Notes: generated by a model from the sequence alone, not told the origin. 64,000 bases of DNA from Pseudomonas sp. BBP2017 (GCF_003024385.1 NZ_PVZN01000003.1:124001-188000), one strand, 5' to 3'; positions 19,449-29,646 are shown, numbered from the stretch's first letter. A program made the numbers and translations.

Positions 19449-20236
19449 CGCGGGATCTGCAGGTTCAGCGTCGGCACAGGCAGCGGTGGCGAGCCCAGGT
19501 GCTCGTTGGCATAGAGCGCATCGAGCATCTCGCTGGAAACCTCAGTAGCCGGGCGATCGAATGCCACCTGCCCTTCGCGGATACCGACCACCCGCGGAAA
19601 ATGCGTCAGCGCCAGATCCACCGCATGCAAGCTGGCGACCAGAGTAATACCTCGCTCGCTGGCATGCTGATTGAGGGTTTTCAGGCTGTGCTCGGCCAGC
19701 ACCGGGTCCATGGCCGAGACCGGCTCGTCGGCGAGCAGAATTTCCGACTGCTGGTACAGCGCCCTGGCGATGCCGACCCGCTGCAATTGTCCGCCAGACA
19801 GCTGCCCGCACTGGGCGAAGAGCTTGTCGGCCATGCCCAGCCTGGCCAGCACTGCACGCACGCCCGGGACATCCGAGGGGTGCAACAGATTGAGCAGCCC
19901 GCGCAGGGTGCTCCACTGCCCCAGACGCCCGGCCAGTACTGCAGTCACCACCCGCTGCCGCGGTGGCAGCGGCGGCGCCTGATGGATCAGAGCGATCCGC
20001 GCACGCAGACGCTGGCGCGCACGCGCCGACAGCCGCCACGGCGCTTCACCGAACAACTCAACGCTGCCGGTGGTTGGCGCCATGGCGCTGGCGATCAGTT
20101 GCAGCAAGCTGGACTTGCCGGCGCCCGAAGGGCCAATGATCGCCACCCGCTCGCCAACTTCTACGCGCAGGTTGATCGCGTGCAATGCCTGAACCTGACC
20201 ATGACGCAGACTCGTACCGTTGAGCTTGATTGTCAC
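19442..20236 (-). CDS. ABC transporter ATP-binding protein, PhnC-like
   Basis: A 264-aa ATPase. Walker A is GPSGAGKS (35-42), the signature LSGGQ is at 146-150 and Walker B ends LLADEP (D170, E171). It powers the two permeases. It overlaps the binding-protein gene by 4 nt and the permease gene by 7 nt, showing tight coupling across the operon. Confidence 0.94.
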   Translation of the reverse strand: MTIKLNGTSLRHGQVQALHAINLRVEVGERVAIIGPSGAGKSSLLQLIASAMAPTTGSVELFGEAPWRLSARARQRLRARIALIHQAPPLPPRQRVVTAVLAGRLGQWSTLRGLLNLLHPSDVPGVRAVLARLGMADKLFAQCGQLSGGQLQRVGIARALYQQSEILLADEPVSAMDPVLAEHSLKTLNQHASERGITLVASLHAVDLALTHFPRVVGIREGQVAFDRPATEVSSEMLDALYANEHLGSPPLPVPTLNLQIPRC

Positions 20237-21087
20237 TTGAGCAACTCAGCAGCGCGCGCAGCCTCCTCAATGCCCTTGTAGTTGTCCGGGCTGGTTTCGA
20301 TGAAGCGGCTGGCGGCTTGCAGGTCGAGGATCGCCTTGTCCGCTGGCTTGGCCGGATCGAGGGCCAGGAAGGCCTGTTTGATCTTCTCTTTCAACGCAGG
20401 ATCGAGGCTACCGCGCACGGTCCAGTTGTAGTCGTAGTAGCTCGGGGTGGTGGCGAATACCTTGACCTTGCTGGTGTCGACCTTGCCCGAGGCCACCAGT
20501 TTGTCCCAGACACTGGCGTTGAGCACACCCGCATCGACCTTACCGGCCTGCACCCAGGCGGCGGTGGCGTCGTGGGCGCCGGAATAGGCAACCCGGCTGA
20601 AGTAGCTCTCGGGTTTGATCTTGTCATCCTTGAGCATGAAGTAGCGCGGCATCAGGCTACCGGAAGTGGACGAGATCGAACCGAAGGCAAAGGTCTTGCC
20701 CTTGAGGTCGGCCAGGCTCTTGACCTCGGGATTGGCGGTGATGAACTTGCTGGTGAACTTGGCGTCCTGCTCACGCTGTACCAAAGGCGTCGCGGTCGGG
20801 CTCTTCAGGTGTACCTGAACGAAGGTAAAACCGCCCAGCCAGGCCATGTCCAGACGGTCGGTGGCCAGCGCCTCGACCACTGCCGGGTAGTCCGCGACCG
20901 GCACGAACTCAACCTTCATGCCCAGCCTCTGCTCCAGGTATTGGCCCAGTGGCTTGAACTTGCGCAGCAGTTCAGTCGGTGCCTCGTCAGGGATGGCACT
21001 GACCTTCAGGGTATCGGCCGCCTGGGCCAAAAGGGACGAGCAAGACAGCACGAGGCCGGCGAACAGCGCCAGGGGACGTTTGAGCAT
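20233..21087 (-). CDS. PhnD-like periplasmic binding protein, putative selenium oxyanion importer
   Basis: A 284-aa secreted binding protein. The signal peptide ends about residue 23 (LLAQA), and the mature protein begins [15 protein letters not shown]. That SAIPDE/P.E pattern and [16 protein letters not shown] mark the PhnD-like type 2 periplasmic binding fold. The gene is first in its operon and divergent from selD by 123 nt. Homologues with this neighbourhood are often annotated as a putative selenate/selenite importer; the ligand here is inferred from context, not seen. Confidence 0.85.
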   Translation of the reverse strand: MLKRPLALFAGLVLSCSSLLAQAADTLKVSAIPDEAPTELLRKFKPLGQYLEQRLGMKVEFVPVADYPAVVEALATDRLDMAWLGGFTFVQVHLKSPTATPLVQREQDAKFTSKFITANPEVKSLADLKGKTFAFGSISSTSGSLMPRYFMLKDDKIKPESYFSRVAYSGAHDATAAWVQAGKVDAGVLNASVWDKLVASGKVDTSKVKVFATTPSYYDYNWTVRGSLDPALKEKIKQAFLALDPAKPADKAILDLQAASRFIETSPDNYKGIEEAARAAELLK

Positions 21088-21210
21088 GAGGGATTCTCCG
21101 GTTCAATAGCGGGGAAAGAGCCAGCATCAGGCTGGCCCCGGAATTATAAGAGGCATCGGCGCAAAGACCAGCTTTGCTACAATCGGGCCTCACGATTTTT
21201 CGAGGTGCGT

Positions 21211-22245
21211 ATGAGCGAGCCGATTCGTCTGACCCAGTACAGCCACGGCGCCGGTTGCGGCTGCAAGATCTCTCCGAAGATGCTTGAGGTGATTCTCGCC
21301 GAAAGCGGCACCCAGGCCCTGGACCCTAACCTGTGGGTCGGTAATGCCTCGCGCGATGACGCGGCAGTCTACGCCCTTGATGACGAGCGCGGTGTGGTCT
21401 CGACCACTGACTTCTTCATGCCGATTGTCGATGACCCGTACGACTTCGGCCGCATCGCCGCCACCAACGCCATCAGCGATATCTACGCAATGGGGGGGGA
21501 CCCGTTGATGGCCATCGCCATTCTCGGCTGGCCGATCAATCTCCTGGCCCCGGAAGTGGCCCGCGAAGTGATTCGCGGCGGTCGCGCGGTGTGCGCCGAG
21601 GCCGGTATTCCACTGGCTGGCGGTCACTCCATCGATGCCCCCGAGCCGATCTTTGGCCTGGCGGTGACCGGCGTGGTGCAAAAGCGCCACATGAAGCGCA
21701 ACGATACCGCTACTCAAGGCTGCCGCCTGTACCTGACCAAGCCCCTGGGCATCGGCATCCTCACCACTGCCGAGAAAAAATCCAAATTGCGCGAGCAGGA
21801 CAAGGGCCTGGCCCGCGACTGGATGTGCACCCTCAACACCCCCGGCAGCCGCTTCGGCAAGCTGGCAGGCGTCAAAGCGATGACCGATGTTACCGGCTTT
21901 GGCTTGCTCGGCCACCTGGTGGAACTGGCTGACGGTAGCGGCTTGAGTGCGTGCCTGAACTACAGCGCCGTACCGCGCCTGCCGAGCGTCGAGCACTACC
22001 TGGCCGAAGGCTGTGTACCGGGCGGTACGCTGCGCAACTTCGACAGCTACGGCGAGAAAATCGCCCCGCTGAGCGATGAACAGAAGCACCTGTTGTGCGA
22101 CCCGCAAACCAGTGGTGGTCTGCTGGTGGCAGTGACACCTGAAGGCGAAGCAGAGTTTCTGGCGGTCGCCGTCGAGCTGGGCCTGACCCTGGCGCCGATT
22201 GGCGAGCTGGTCGAGCGACAGCGCCATGCGGTTGAGGTGCTGTAA
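21211..22245 (+). CDS. selD: Selenide, water dikinase SelD
   Basis: A 344-aa enzyme making selenophosphate from selenide and ATP, the selenium donor for selenocysteine and 2-selenouridine. The catalytic motif [13 protein letters not shown] gives Cys16 and Lys19, matching Cys17 and Lys20 of E. coli SelD; it is a Cys form, not a Sec form. ATG at 21211 has GAGGTG upstream; the frame is open far further back but that is the shadow of the binding-protein gene. It overlaps mnmH by 1 nt (TAATG). Confidence 0.97.
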   Translation: MSEPIRLTQYSHGAGCGCKISPKMLEVILAESGTQALDPNLWVGNASRDDAAVYALDDERGVVSTTDFFMPIVDDPYDFGRIAATNAISDIYAMGGDPLMAIAILGWPINLLAPEVAREVIRGGRAVCAEAGIPLAGGHSIDAPEPIFGLAVTGVVQKRHMKRNDTATQGCRLYLTKPLGIGILTTAEKKSKLREQDKGLARDWMCTLNTPGSRFGKLAGVKAMTDVTGFGLLGHLVELADGSGLSACLNYSAVPRLPSVEHYLAEGCVPGGTLRNFDSYGEKIAPLSDEQKHLLCDPQTSGGLLVAVTPEGEAEFLAVAVELGLTLAPIGELVERQRHAVEVL

Positions 22246-23351
22246 TGCGTGACGACACCACCGACTACCGCCAGCTGTTCCTGAACGATGTTGCAATGAT
22301 GGACATGCGCGCCCCGATCGAGTTTACCAAGGGCGCCTTTCCCCATGTGATCAACCTGCCGCTGATGACCGACCTTGAGCGGCAGAAGGTGGGAACCTGC
22401 TACAAACAGCAGGGCCAGCAGGCTGCCATTGCCCTCGGCCATCAACTGGTCAGCGGCCAGACCAAAGATCAGCGCATTGCCGCCTGGGCGGCCTTCGCCC
22501 GGGCCAACCCTGAGGGTTATCTCTACTGTTTTCGCGGCGGCCTGCGCTCGCAGATCGTCCAGCAGTGGCTCAAGGATGAAGCCGGCATTCACTACCCCAA
22601 GGTAATCGGTGGCTACAAAGCCATGCGTAATTTCCTGCTTGAAACCACCCAGCAAGCGGTGACCGAATGCGACTTCGTACTGATCGGCGGCCTTACCGGC
22701 ACCGGAAAAACCGAAGTGCTGCAGGTGCTGGATAACGCGGTAGACCTGGAAGGCCACGCCAACCATCGTGGCTCCAGTTTCGGCAAACGCGCCACGGGGC
22801 AGCCGGCACAAATCGACTTCGAAAACCGCTTGGCCATCGATGTGCTGAAAAAGCGTGCTCAGGGTATCGATCAGTTCGTACTGGAAGACGAAGGCCGTAT
22901 CGTCGGCAGTTGCTCGCTGCCACTGGAACTGTACCAGGGCATGCAGCACTACCCGCTGGTGTGGCTGGAAGACAGTTTCGACAACCGTGTCGAACGCATC
23001 TTGGGCGACTACGTGATCAACCTGTGTGCCGAGTTCGTTGCCCTGCACGGTGGCGAACAAGGCTTCAAGCTGTTCGCAGAACGCCTGCAGCAAAGCATGG
23101 GCAACATCCTCAAGCGCCTGGGCGGTGAACGTTACCAGCGTCTTTCAGCGCTGCTGCAACAAGCGCTGGAAGAACAGCAGCGCAGCGGTGCGGTCGATCT
23201 GCACCGCGCCTGGATCAGCGGCCTGCTCAGCGAATACTACGACCCGATGTACGCCTTCCATCGCGACAGCAAGGCTGAGCGCATCGAGTTTTCCGGCAAT
23301 CAGGTCGAAGTGCGTGAATACTTGCGGGCCCGCGCTGCACGGCATCGATAA
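22245..23351 (+). CDS. mnmH: tRNA 2-selenouridine synthase MnmH (SelU/YbbB)
   Basis: A 368-aa enzyme replacing sulphur with selenium in 2-thiouridine at the wobble position of some tRNAs, using selenophosphate from SelD. An N-terminal rhodanese domain carries the active Cys95 ([11 protein letters not shown]), and a P-loop GLTGTGKT spans 149-156. It is the direct user of the SelD product and is translationally coupled to selD. Confidence 0.96.
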   Translation: MRDDTTDYRQLFLNDVAMMDMRAPIEFTKGAFPHVINLPLMTDLERQKVGTCYKQQGQQAAIALGHQLVSGQTKDQRIAAWAAFARANPEGYLYCFRGGLRSQIVQQWLKDEAGIHYPKVIGGYKAMRNFLLETTQQAVTECDFVLIGGLTGTGKTEVLQVLDNAVDLEGHANHRGSSFGKRATGQPAQIDFENRLAIDVLKKRAQGIDQFVLEDEGRIVGSCSLPLELYQGMQHYPLVWLEDSFDNRVERILGDYVINLCAEFVALHGGEQGFKLFAERLQQSMGNILKRLGGERYQRLSALLQQALEEQQRSGAVDLHRAWISGLLSEYYDPMYAFHRDSKAERIEFSGNQVEVREYLRARAARHR

Positions 23352-23357
23352 CCTGGC

Positions 23358-23741
23358 TTATGAAGGCTCGATCAGCTTGAGCAATTCATCTGCACGCGCC
23401 TTGGTCATGTCCAGCACACAACCTGCGCCATTGAGCTGATCGATGGTGCCGCCGGTGAGGCTGTAGTACAGCTTGCAATTGGCGTCGCGGTATTTGATCC
23501 ACAAACGTTGGGCGTCAAGCAATTTGGCCTGCTGAGCCGGTTCAAGCGCAGCCTTGGCCTTCTTGTAAGCGCTGTTGAGGCGAGCGTCCTGACGCTTGAT
23601 CTCGGCACCGTTGCAGTTGTTCATGTCCAGAGTGGTTTGAGCGGTTTGCATGCATTGGCTATAGGCGGGCGAATCGTTTTGGGCGACGGCGAAGGGTGCA
23701 ATGGCGGTTATCAGCGTGACCAGCAGCAGAGGATGCTTCAT
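23358..23741 (-). CDS. LprI/DUF1311-family periplasmic protein
   Basis: A 127-aa protein with a signal peptide (1-20, ending AVA) and the DUF1311 pattern: C...AQTTLDMNNCNGAEIKRQDARLN, then LL.AQRLWIKYRDANC. Four Cys probably form two disulphides. Some relatives inhibit lysozyme, hence the LprI name, but most are uncharacterised. It is convergent with mnmH, only 6 nt apart. Confidence 0.88.
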   Translation of the reverse strand: MKHPLLLVTLITAIAPFAVAQNDSPAYSQCMQTAQTTLDMNNCNGAEIKRQDARLNSAYKKAKAALEPAQQAKLLDAQRLWIKYRDANCKLYYSLTGGTIDQLNGAGCVLDMTKARADELLKLIEPS

Positions 23742-23878
23742 TGTGGAAACTCCTTGTAAGGGGCGCTCAGAATGCAGGGCGCAAGCATCTCCGACAATAG
23801 GACCCCGCAGGTAGAACCTGTAGGAGCGGCCTGATCGTGCTGGGCATGCTGGTGGTGCAATGGGGACTTCGACGTCGA

Positions 23879-24436
23879 CTAGATAGTGTTGCGGTCAAGC
23901 GGTTGAACAGGATGCGGCGGCTCCAGAGCCCGATCAATCTTGAACCTGAGGCTGGGGGCCTGAATGGCGAAACTGATCACCAAGCCCAGTACCACGACCA
24001 GGCTGCCATCCAGCCAGTGCCAGCCAGGCACTGGCACGCCCTGACGTGCCTGACGACACCACCAGGCTTGTCCCAGGCAAAAGCCGAAGATCGACAGCAG
24101 CCAGATATAGAACCCTGGAGCAAAGTGGGTCAGGTTGACGAAGTTGTAGCTGCGGTTGTCGGGCATCCGCTCGATCCCCAAGCTGGTCAACGCCAGGTAC
24201 AGCGCGCCGAACCCCAGCACCAACGATACCCAGCGCCAACGACGGTGCAAAAGAATCGCCAATCCCAGCAAAGGGTTTGCAAACCAGCCAAACATGCCGA
24301 ACACCAGGCCCCAAGGACCATACAACAACGCTTGCAACGCGTGCAGGCGCCCGTCGCCCGTCATGTACATGGCGTTGAAACACAGGCTCGCCAAAAACAG
24401 CACCAGTGTGATTGAGACGTAGCGGCTAGCGATCAT
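23879..24436 (-). CDS. Membrane protein of unknown function
   Basis: A 185-aa protein with about five hydrophobic segments (near 7-23, 35-55, 60-85, 105-125, 140-160) and a charged C-terminal tail. No family was recognised. ATG at 24436 is preceded one codon earlier by a TTG; no ribosome site is clear. It stands alone, in the same direction as its neighbours but with gaps of over 100 nt on both sides. Confidence 0.65.
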   Translation of the reverse strand: MIASRYVSITLVLFLASLCFNAMYMTGDGRLHALQALLYGPWGLVFGMFGWFANPLLGLAILLHRRWRWVSLVLGFGALYLALTSLGIERMPDNRSYNFVNLTHFAPGFYIWLLSIFGFCLGQAWWCRQARQGVPVPGWHWLDGSLVVVLGLVISFAIQAPSLRFKIDRALEPPHPVQPLDRNTI

Positions 24437-24565
24437 CAATGATCACAGAGATATGCGTGAGGGTGCGACACGGGTAGAACGCCTGTCCTGTCCGAAGAGC
24501 CGCACAGTCTACCCCAAGCGTGCCAGGTGCTGCCCGTGAGGACAGCGGCCTGACGTGTTCAACTT

Positions 24566-24940
24566 TCAGGCGACTTCTGCCCCCTCATCTGGCCAGATCG
24601 GCTCGTTGGCTTCCAGCGGTGGCAAGCCATAGGCTGCCCGAGCGGCGTCGCAACTCGGGTTGGGCTGACCATCGACCCAGGCCGCCTCGAACTCGCGGCA
24701 AGGGCTGGAACGCTGTTCATAAATGCTGCAACTGACACCTTTACCGATCTCGCCCTCAAGACTGATACAACGGCAGGGTTTGCTGTCGGTGCCGATCATC
24801 GCCACCCGGGTAGGGTTGATCTGCACCACCAGATCGTCGGGCACCAAGCCTCCCGCCGATGTGCACTCACCCCAGAAAAAAGACACACGGAAAAACCCGC
24901 AGCAGGCGCCGCAGTTCAAACAAGGATTATGTTCGGACAT
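24566..24940 (-). CDS. YkgJ-family cysteine-cluster protein
   Basis: A 124-aa protein beginning MSEHNPCLNCGACCGFF, the CxxCxxCC cluster of the YkgJ/Fli-B-like metal-chelating family, with further Cys at CRCISLEG, SCSIYEQR and PCREFE that complete a zinc- or iron-binding set. The cellular role of this family is not known. Confidence 0.9.
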   Translation of the reverse strand: MSEHNPCLNCGACCGFFRVSFFWGECTSAGGLVPDDLVVQINPTRVAMIGTDSKPCRCISLEGEIGKGVSCSIYEQRSSPCREFEAAWVDGQPNPSCDAARAAYGLPPLEANEPIWPDEGAEVA

Positions 24941-25176
24941 GATGAGGAAACGGGGGGCAAGTTTATCGTTATTGGGAGAAAACCCGCCGCCATTCTATGC
25001 TTCGCCAGCGCTTTGAGAAGGGGGGAGATGCAGAAATATATTGCGTCTGACGGGCGGTTGGTTTCGCGCAGGATGAGCGTTGCTCGCTCGAAAATCTGAA
25101 ATAACGAAAATTCCCACGAGTTTTAGGATGCGTCTTACATCAATTCCTTTGCTGCCTTGGTAGCGTGCGCTGAAAT

Positions 25177-25641
25177 TTGAGCTTGCCCAAGCTATGCCGT
25201 GGGCCCACGGCAGCTGTCGATACCCGTGCCTATGGTCGGCCGCCACTGACCGGTCAGTTTCCAGCGCTTGGCCCGCGCCATCCTGACGTGAGCGGGCGAG
25301 CGCTGAATTACACCTCGCGCTTGCTGTGTGATGGTTGGCTTTACGTTTGGGAAAGCACGCCCCCCAAGCTGGTGGAGTATCAGGTCGAATCGGCGCAACT
25401 CACCCAAACCTCACGTGCAGGGCGGGTGATTGATACCCGGACCCAACCCCACCTGCGGCTCAGGGCCGGGGTGCCTGCCGGTTTGGTGTGGTCGCCGGTG
25501 CGTTGGGGTGAGCCGCAATATCAGGCCGCCAAACAAGACCCCGCTGTGCGTCAGCGCATCATGCGTACTTTTGTGCCGGGTGTGGCGCCGCTCAGTGGCC
25601 AGATTGACGCGATCAAAAAGGGCGGTGTGTATTCAAAATGA
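25177..25641 (+). pseudogene. VasX/T6SS-effector-like N-terminal fragment
   Basis: A 154-codon frame. Residues about 40-130 (ALNYTSRLLCDGWLYVWEST, PAGLVWSPVRWGEPQYQAAK, FVPGVAPLSGQ) resemble the conserved N-terminal region of VasX / BTH_I2691-type T6SS effectors, which are normally several hundred residues longer. The only start is TTG at 25177 without a ribosome site, and the usual N-terminal zinc-ribbon-like segment is missing. The end overlaps the next gene as ATGA, so the 3' end may be intact while the 5' end is lost. It could instead be a short stand-alone version. Confidence 0.45.
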
Positions 25642-25910
25642 GCGACAGCTACAAACATACCCTGGCGCGGATAAAACAGGCGAACAAGGAGGCAGGTGGT
25701 AAGAATTACTTAGGCGGTAGTGATGTTGCAATGCTGATAATCGAGCCAATGCTCTACCCCCAGGAGCGAATCCAGGAATTCACCCACAGCATTGCCAAAC
25801 GCCGTTCCCGCAACCGCTGGCCCAGCCTTGTTTCTGAGCGATTGAAAGCCAATGGCCCCACCACCCGCCTTGTCGATCTGGAATGTGAAAAAGGGGAAGG
25901 AACAGAGTGA
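25638..25910 (+). CDS. Unknown 90-aa protein between effector fragment and DUF746 gene
   Basis: A 90-aa mainly helical, charged protein (MSDSYKHTLARIKQANKEAG...). No family was recognised. It overlaps the preceding frame by ATGA and the following gene by GTGA, so it is translated as part of a three-gene coupled unit. By position it might be an immunity or accessory protein of the effector-like gene, but nothing in the sequence proves this. Confidence 0.6.
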   Translation: MSDSYKHTLARIKQANKEAGGKNYLGGSDVAMLIIEPMLYPQERIQEFTHSIAKRRSRNRWPSLVSERLKANGPTTRLVDLECEKGEGTE

Positions 25911-26881
25911 AAAGCAGTGATATGGAAAACTCAAGCTCGATGTCCGATGCCCAGACTCCACCCGACTATCACCGGTGCCTGCCCGTCGAGCTTCACAGCC
26001 AGGCGGATGCCTTCATCCACTATCTGCATGAGCTACCCAATAGATCACCGGTCAAGTGTCCGGAGTGCGACCATCCACGCTTCAGGCTGGATACCCAGCC
26101 AAACCTGCGCCTGCCCTTCTACCGCTGCGTCGCGTGCAATAAAGGCTTTAACTGCCTGACGAAGCACCCCTTTTCGAACTATGGGCATATGCACCTGTGG
26201 TCGACCTATGGTCATTACTTGCTAGCGGGTTGGCCGACGCCCGCTATTGCCAAAGCCATGGGTATTTCCCCCTCTACCACGTGGCGCTGGATCAAGCCCT
26301 GCCGTGCGGTGATGGCCAAAGAGTTTCCAGCGCTGTACCACTGGTGGTCTGCGCGACAAGATCGCACCAGCCTGGAACCACCCGCGCATATTGCCGCTCA
26401 AGCCCAGGCGTTCCTGGGTCGGTTAGAGCACTTGCTGACCACTCGGCAGGCTGTCTGTCCGAAGTGTGGTTCGCCTGATATGCAGCGAATTGATCAACGA
26501 CGCCCTAATTTCCGCTGTCCTGGCTGTTGGACCAAGGTGAGCTTAATTAAAGGCACGTTGCTGTGCCGATTGGGCTATCCAGAACACTGGCTGGGCTTTG
26601 CCCAGGGGCTGATCAATGGCGAGAGCATCGTTGACTTGCAGCGACGCACCGGACTCTGCGGGGCTGCCTGTAAGCGCTGGCAGGTGCGCTTTATGCAGAT
26701 TATTGAGCAGCAGGGGCACGCCGAGCTTGCTCGTTGGATTACCTGGCTACGCAGTCGCCGGGTCAAAGAGGTGAGTGATTTTGTGCGTGACGGCGGACAG
26801 CTGGAGGTTGTCAGCGGATCTCGTTACTCCGCCGGATCGAAACGAGCTTCTAAGATTCCACCCAATCGCCACCGCAAGTGA
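25907..26881 (+). CDS. DUF746-type protein with duplicated zinc ribbon and helix-turn-helix
   Basis: A 324-aa protein built from two similar halves. Each half has a zinc ribbon (CPECDHPRF...CVACNKGF at about 50-80 and CPKCGSPDM...CPGCWTKV at about 184-208) followed by a helix-turn-helix-like stretch (PAIAKAMGISPSTTWRW and VDLQRRTGLCGAACKRW). This is the layout of the DNA-binding part of IS1/IS1595-type transposases without a catalytic domain, as in DUF746. GTG at 25907 is chosen, with GGAAGG upstream and overlap with the preceding stop. Role unknown; DNA binding is inferred. Confidence 0.75.
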   Translation: MKSSDMENSSSMSDAQTPPDYHRCLPVELHSQADAFIHYLHELPNRSPVKCPECDHPRFRLDTQPNLRLPFYRCVACNKGFNCLTKHPFSNYGHMHLWSTYGHYLLAGWPTPAIAKAMGISPSTTWRWIKPCRAVMAKEFPALYHWWSARQDRTSLEPPAHIAAQAQAFLGRLEHLLTTRQAVCPKCGSPDMQRIDQRRPNFRCPGCWTKVSLIKGTLLCRLGYPEHWLGFAQGLINGESIVDLQRRTGLCGAACKRWQVRFMQIIEQQGHAELARWITWLRSRRVKEVSDFVRDGGQLEVVSGSRYSAGSKRASKIPPNRHRK

Positions 26882-26950
26882 AACGCAGTTTGTTAAAGCC
26901 TTTCAACAAGCGCCTTTACTGCAGCCAGGCCCACTCCCACAGAATGCAGG

Positions 26951-26969
26951 AGCGGGCTTGCCCCGCGAT
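26951..26969. repeat. Single REP element
   Basis: AGCGGGCTTGCCCCGCGAT, the same core as the other REP copies, placed between the DUF746 gene and the convergent aminotransferase gene. Confidence 0.8.
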
Positions 26970-26971
26970 TT

Positions 26972-28186
26972 TTACTTCTGAACCTTACCCACACCATCGG
27001 CGCGGAACATCTGCCGGATGCCCCGCACGGCCTGGCGAATACGGTCCTGGTTCTCAATCAAGGCAAAGCGCACATGATCGTCGCCGTAGTCACCAAAGCC
27101 GATGCCCGGCGACACGCACACCTTGGCCTCGGCCAGCAGCTTCTTGGCGAACTCCAGTGAACCCAAGTGGGCGTACTCTTCGGGAATTTTCGCCCAGACG
27201 TACATCGATGCCTTGGGGTTTTCGACCATCCAGCCCAGTTCGTGCAGGCCCTTGACCAGCACGTTGCGACGCTGGCGATACTGCTCGGCAATATCCCGCA
27301 CGCATTGCTGATCACCTTCCAGGGCGGCAATCGCCGCCACCTGCAGTGGGGTGAAGGTGCCGTAGTCGTGATAGCTCTTGATCCGCGCCAGGGCGCTGAC
27401 CAGCTCCGGGTTTCCGACCATGAAACCGATACGCCAGCCGGCCATGTTGTAGCTCTTGGACAGGGTGAAAAACTCCACCGCGATGTCCTTGGCACCTGGC
27501 ACTTGCATGATCGACGGCGCTTTCCAACCGTCATAAACGATATCGGCGTAGGCCAGGTCGTGAATCACCAGCACATCGTACTGCTTGGCCAGCGCTACCA
27601 CCCGTTCGAAGAAGTCCAGCTCGACGCACTGCGCGGTCGGGTTGGAGGGAAAGCCGAGAATCATCATCTTCGGCTTGGGGATCGACTCGCGAATCGCCCG
27701 TTCCAGCTCGTTGAAGAAGTCCACGCCCGGCACCAACGGCACCGAACGCACCTGGGCACCGGCAATCACTGCGCCGTAGATATGGATCGGGTAGCTGGGA
27801 TTGGGCACCAGCACCGTGTCGCCATGGTCCAGGGTGGCGAGCATCAGGTGAGCCAGGCCCTCCTTGGAGCCGATAGTGACAATGGCTTCGCTTTCCGGGT
27901 CGATCTCGACCTCGTAGCGCTCTTTGTACCAGCGCGAGATGGCCCGGCGCAGGCGTGGAATGCCGCGGGATGTCGAGTAGCCGTGGGTGTCTTCACGCTG
28001 GGCGACCTGCACCAGTTTTTCGACGATGTGCGGCGGCGTGGCCCCGTCAGGGTTGCCCATGCTCAGGTCGATGATGTCCTCGCCACGACGGCGTGCGGCC
28101 ATCTTTAGCTCGGCGGTGATGTTGAAGACGTAAGGGGGGAGACGATCAATGCGCGCAAAGCGGCGCGGCGAACCTTGGTCAGCCAT
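26972..28186 (-). CDS. alaC: Alanine transaminase (AlaC-type class I/II aminotransferase)
   Basis: A 404-aa PLP enzyme. The start [21 protein letters not shown] at 28186 has GAGGAAGCC just before it; 51 more codons are open upstream but have no similarity. Key motifs are [25 protein letters not shown] (PLP-Asp region) and the Schiff-base Lys in [15 protein letters not shown]. Its closest remembered relatives are AlaC/YfdZ glutamate-pyruvate transaminases, which feed alanine synthesis. It stands alone. Confidence 0.9.
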   Translation of the reverse strand: MADQGSPRRFARIDRLPPYVFNITAELKMAARRRGEDIIDLSMGNPDGATPPHIVEKLVQVAQREDTHGYSTSRGIPRLRRAISRWYKERYEVEIDPESEAIVTIGSKEGLAHLMLATLDHGDTVLVPNPSYPIHIYGAVIAGAQVRSVPLVPGVDFFNELERAIRESIPKPKMMILGFPSNPTAQCVELDFFERVVALAKQYDVLVIHDLAYADIVYDGWKAPSIMQVPGAKDIAVEFFTLSKSYNMAGWRIGFMVGNPELVSALARIKSYHDYGTFTPLQVAAIAALEGDQQCVRDIAEQYRQRRNVLVKGLHELGWMVENPKASMYVWAKIPEEYAHLGSLEFAKKLLAEAKVCVSPGIGFGDYGDDHVRFALIENQDRIRQAVRGIRQMFRADGVGKVQK

Positions 28187-28360
28187 GGCTTCCTCGAAGA
28201 CGTAAGCGCCCGGAACCGTCCGAGCGACGTTGGCCACTGTGGTGGCCAGTGCCAACAATAGAGCCTGGGGGGTATGGCTGTCCAGTCGGCGAAGGAAAAC
28301 AAACGTGGGCCTACACCACTGACAGCGCAGGCCCAACACCTTGGCGTGCTCCGTTATGGG

Positions 28361-29494
28361 TCAGCGTATCTCTTTATACGCCGATGCCCCCCATGCAACC
28401 GGGGTCGCCAGGGCACTGTCGGGTTGAAAGGTCGCGCCTTTGACACTAGAGAACGCTGCCCCCTTGTCGCCAAGACTGACCAGGCGCTCATCCTTCCTGG
28501 ACTCGGTCAGCAGCGTGTAGGAATGTTTGCGCATTGCCTGGTACTTGCCATCGTCCCGATTCAGCACCTCATGGCAACTCTTCAAGTCTTGCTCACTGAG
28601 TTTGAGCATCTTGTCCAATTTTACCCCCCAGCGGGTCAGGCAGACTTCGGCAAGGTGCCGGACAATCAAACCTGGTTCAGCGAGCACTTTGCCACCTGCC
28701 GCACCATCCACCGAAGCATTACCCACCAGCGTCGCATGGCGGCCCGGCATCGGATAAACATGGCAACGTGTGCGGGCATGCGTTTTCGGAATCACGCAGG
28801 AAAAGCCCTTGGAGCGCTCATCACGGGAGAAGAAGCCCACATATTGCTTCACGTTTTCGCCCAACTGCACGCGATGGCTATCAAAATTGCCGATTCCTGG
28901 CACTGGGTCGATGGCAAAAATATTGACCGGAAGCTTTTTCAACTCGCTATCAGCAAGCAAGGCATTGGCCAGCATGTGACAGCTGACACCGCCACGGCTC
29001 CACCCCACCAGATTGATCTGCGTGGGAATGATGCCATCCTTGCGAAACTGTTTGATGATCTGCTCCTGGAGCATCTGAGGAGTGATCTTGCGATCTCCGT
29101 AGCTGTAGGTGCGCCAGAACCAGGAGGCCGTTGCAGTCGAGCTGGGAATAGGTACACCGGCAGCTTTCAAACGCTGGTACTCATCTTCGCTCAATTCCTT
29201 GCGCTGCCAGTTGCTGCGGCCCTTGATGATCTGCAGGGCATGCTGGACGTTCTCTTCCCAGCCTTTGCCGAACAAGGTCTGGTTCCAGTTGTAATAGCCA
29301 CCAGGCTCAACGAACAGCTCATCGGCTTGCAGGTTGCCACTGCCGGGCCCGTCAACGGCAATCCAATGGGCGTATTCCTTGCCCAGATCATTGGCGGCCA
29401 GGGTCGAGACCAGCTCGCCATTCCAGAAATTCGGGTTGGCAACATCGAAACGATGCGAACCGGTTCCGCAGAAATAAACGGTCAGTACACTCAT
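28361..29494 (-). CDS. Putative serine hydrolase resembling T6SS lipase effectors
   Basis: A 377-aa protein starting MSVLTVYFCGTGSHRFD, a variant of the FFDGTxN opening of DUF2235 (Tle1-type) phospholipases. A candidate catalytic triad is Ser166 in GWSRGG, Asp196 in AIDPVPG and His253 in MPGRHATL. There is no signal peptide or membrane segment, as expected of a T6SS cargo or a cytoplasmic enzyme. Start at 29494 has GGAGG 8 nt upstream. No vgrG, adaptor or immunity gene lies next to it. The activity and secretion route are inference. Confidence 0.6.
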   Translation of the reverse strand: MSVLTVYFCGTGSHRFDVANPNFWNGELVSTLAANDLGKEYAHWIAVDGPGSGNLQADELFVEPGGYYNWNQTLFGKGWEENVQHALQIIKGRSNWQRKELSEDEYQRLKAAGVPIPSSTATASWFWRTYSYGDRKITPQMLQEQIIKQFRKDGIIPTQINLVGWSRGGVSCHMLANALLADSELKKLPVNIFAIDPVPGIGNFDSHRVQLGENVKQYVGFFSRDERSKGFSCVIPKTHARTRCHVYPMPGRHATLVGNASVDGAAGGKVLAEPGLIVRHLAEVCLTRWGVKLDKMLKLSEQDLKSCHEVLNRDDGKYQAMRKHSYTLLTESRKDERLVSLGDKGAAFSSVKGATFQPDSALATPVAWGASAYKEIR

Positions 29495-29591
29495 GTGATT
29501 TTCCTCCGTGGATGAGTATTGGCGCACTCTATTCACGGAGCCTGTGCAGCAGCAGAGGGCAAGCCTGCCCCGCGCCGCTGCCAGGGGCACA

Positions 29592-29633
29592 AACAAAAAC
29601 GCCCCGGGGCTTGCGGCCCGGGGCGTTTTTGTT
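29592..29633. terminator. Strong bidirectional terminator after cyoE
   Basis: A perfect 17-bp arm pair, 29592-29608 with 29617-29633, rich in GC in the middle (CGCCCCGGG) and ending in A/T runs on both sides. It lies 14 nt beyond the cyoE stop, and its symmetry allows use from either strand. Confidence 0.95.
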
Positions 29634-29646
29634 CAACCCGTCACAC

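Noticed and set aside
20230..21210. Very long plus-strand open frame running into selD
   Set aside because: It is the antisense of the PhnD-like gene. The selD start at 21211 has a ribosome site and the family N-terminus; no protein similarity exists upstream.
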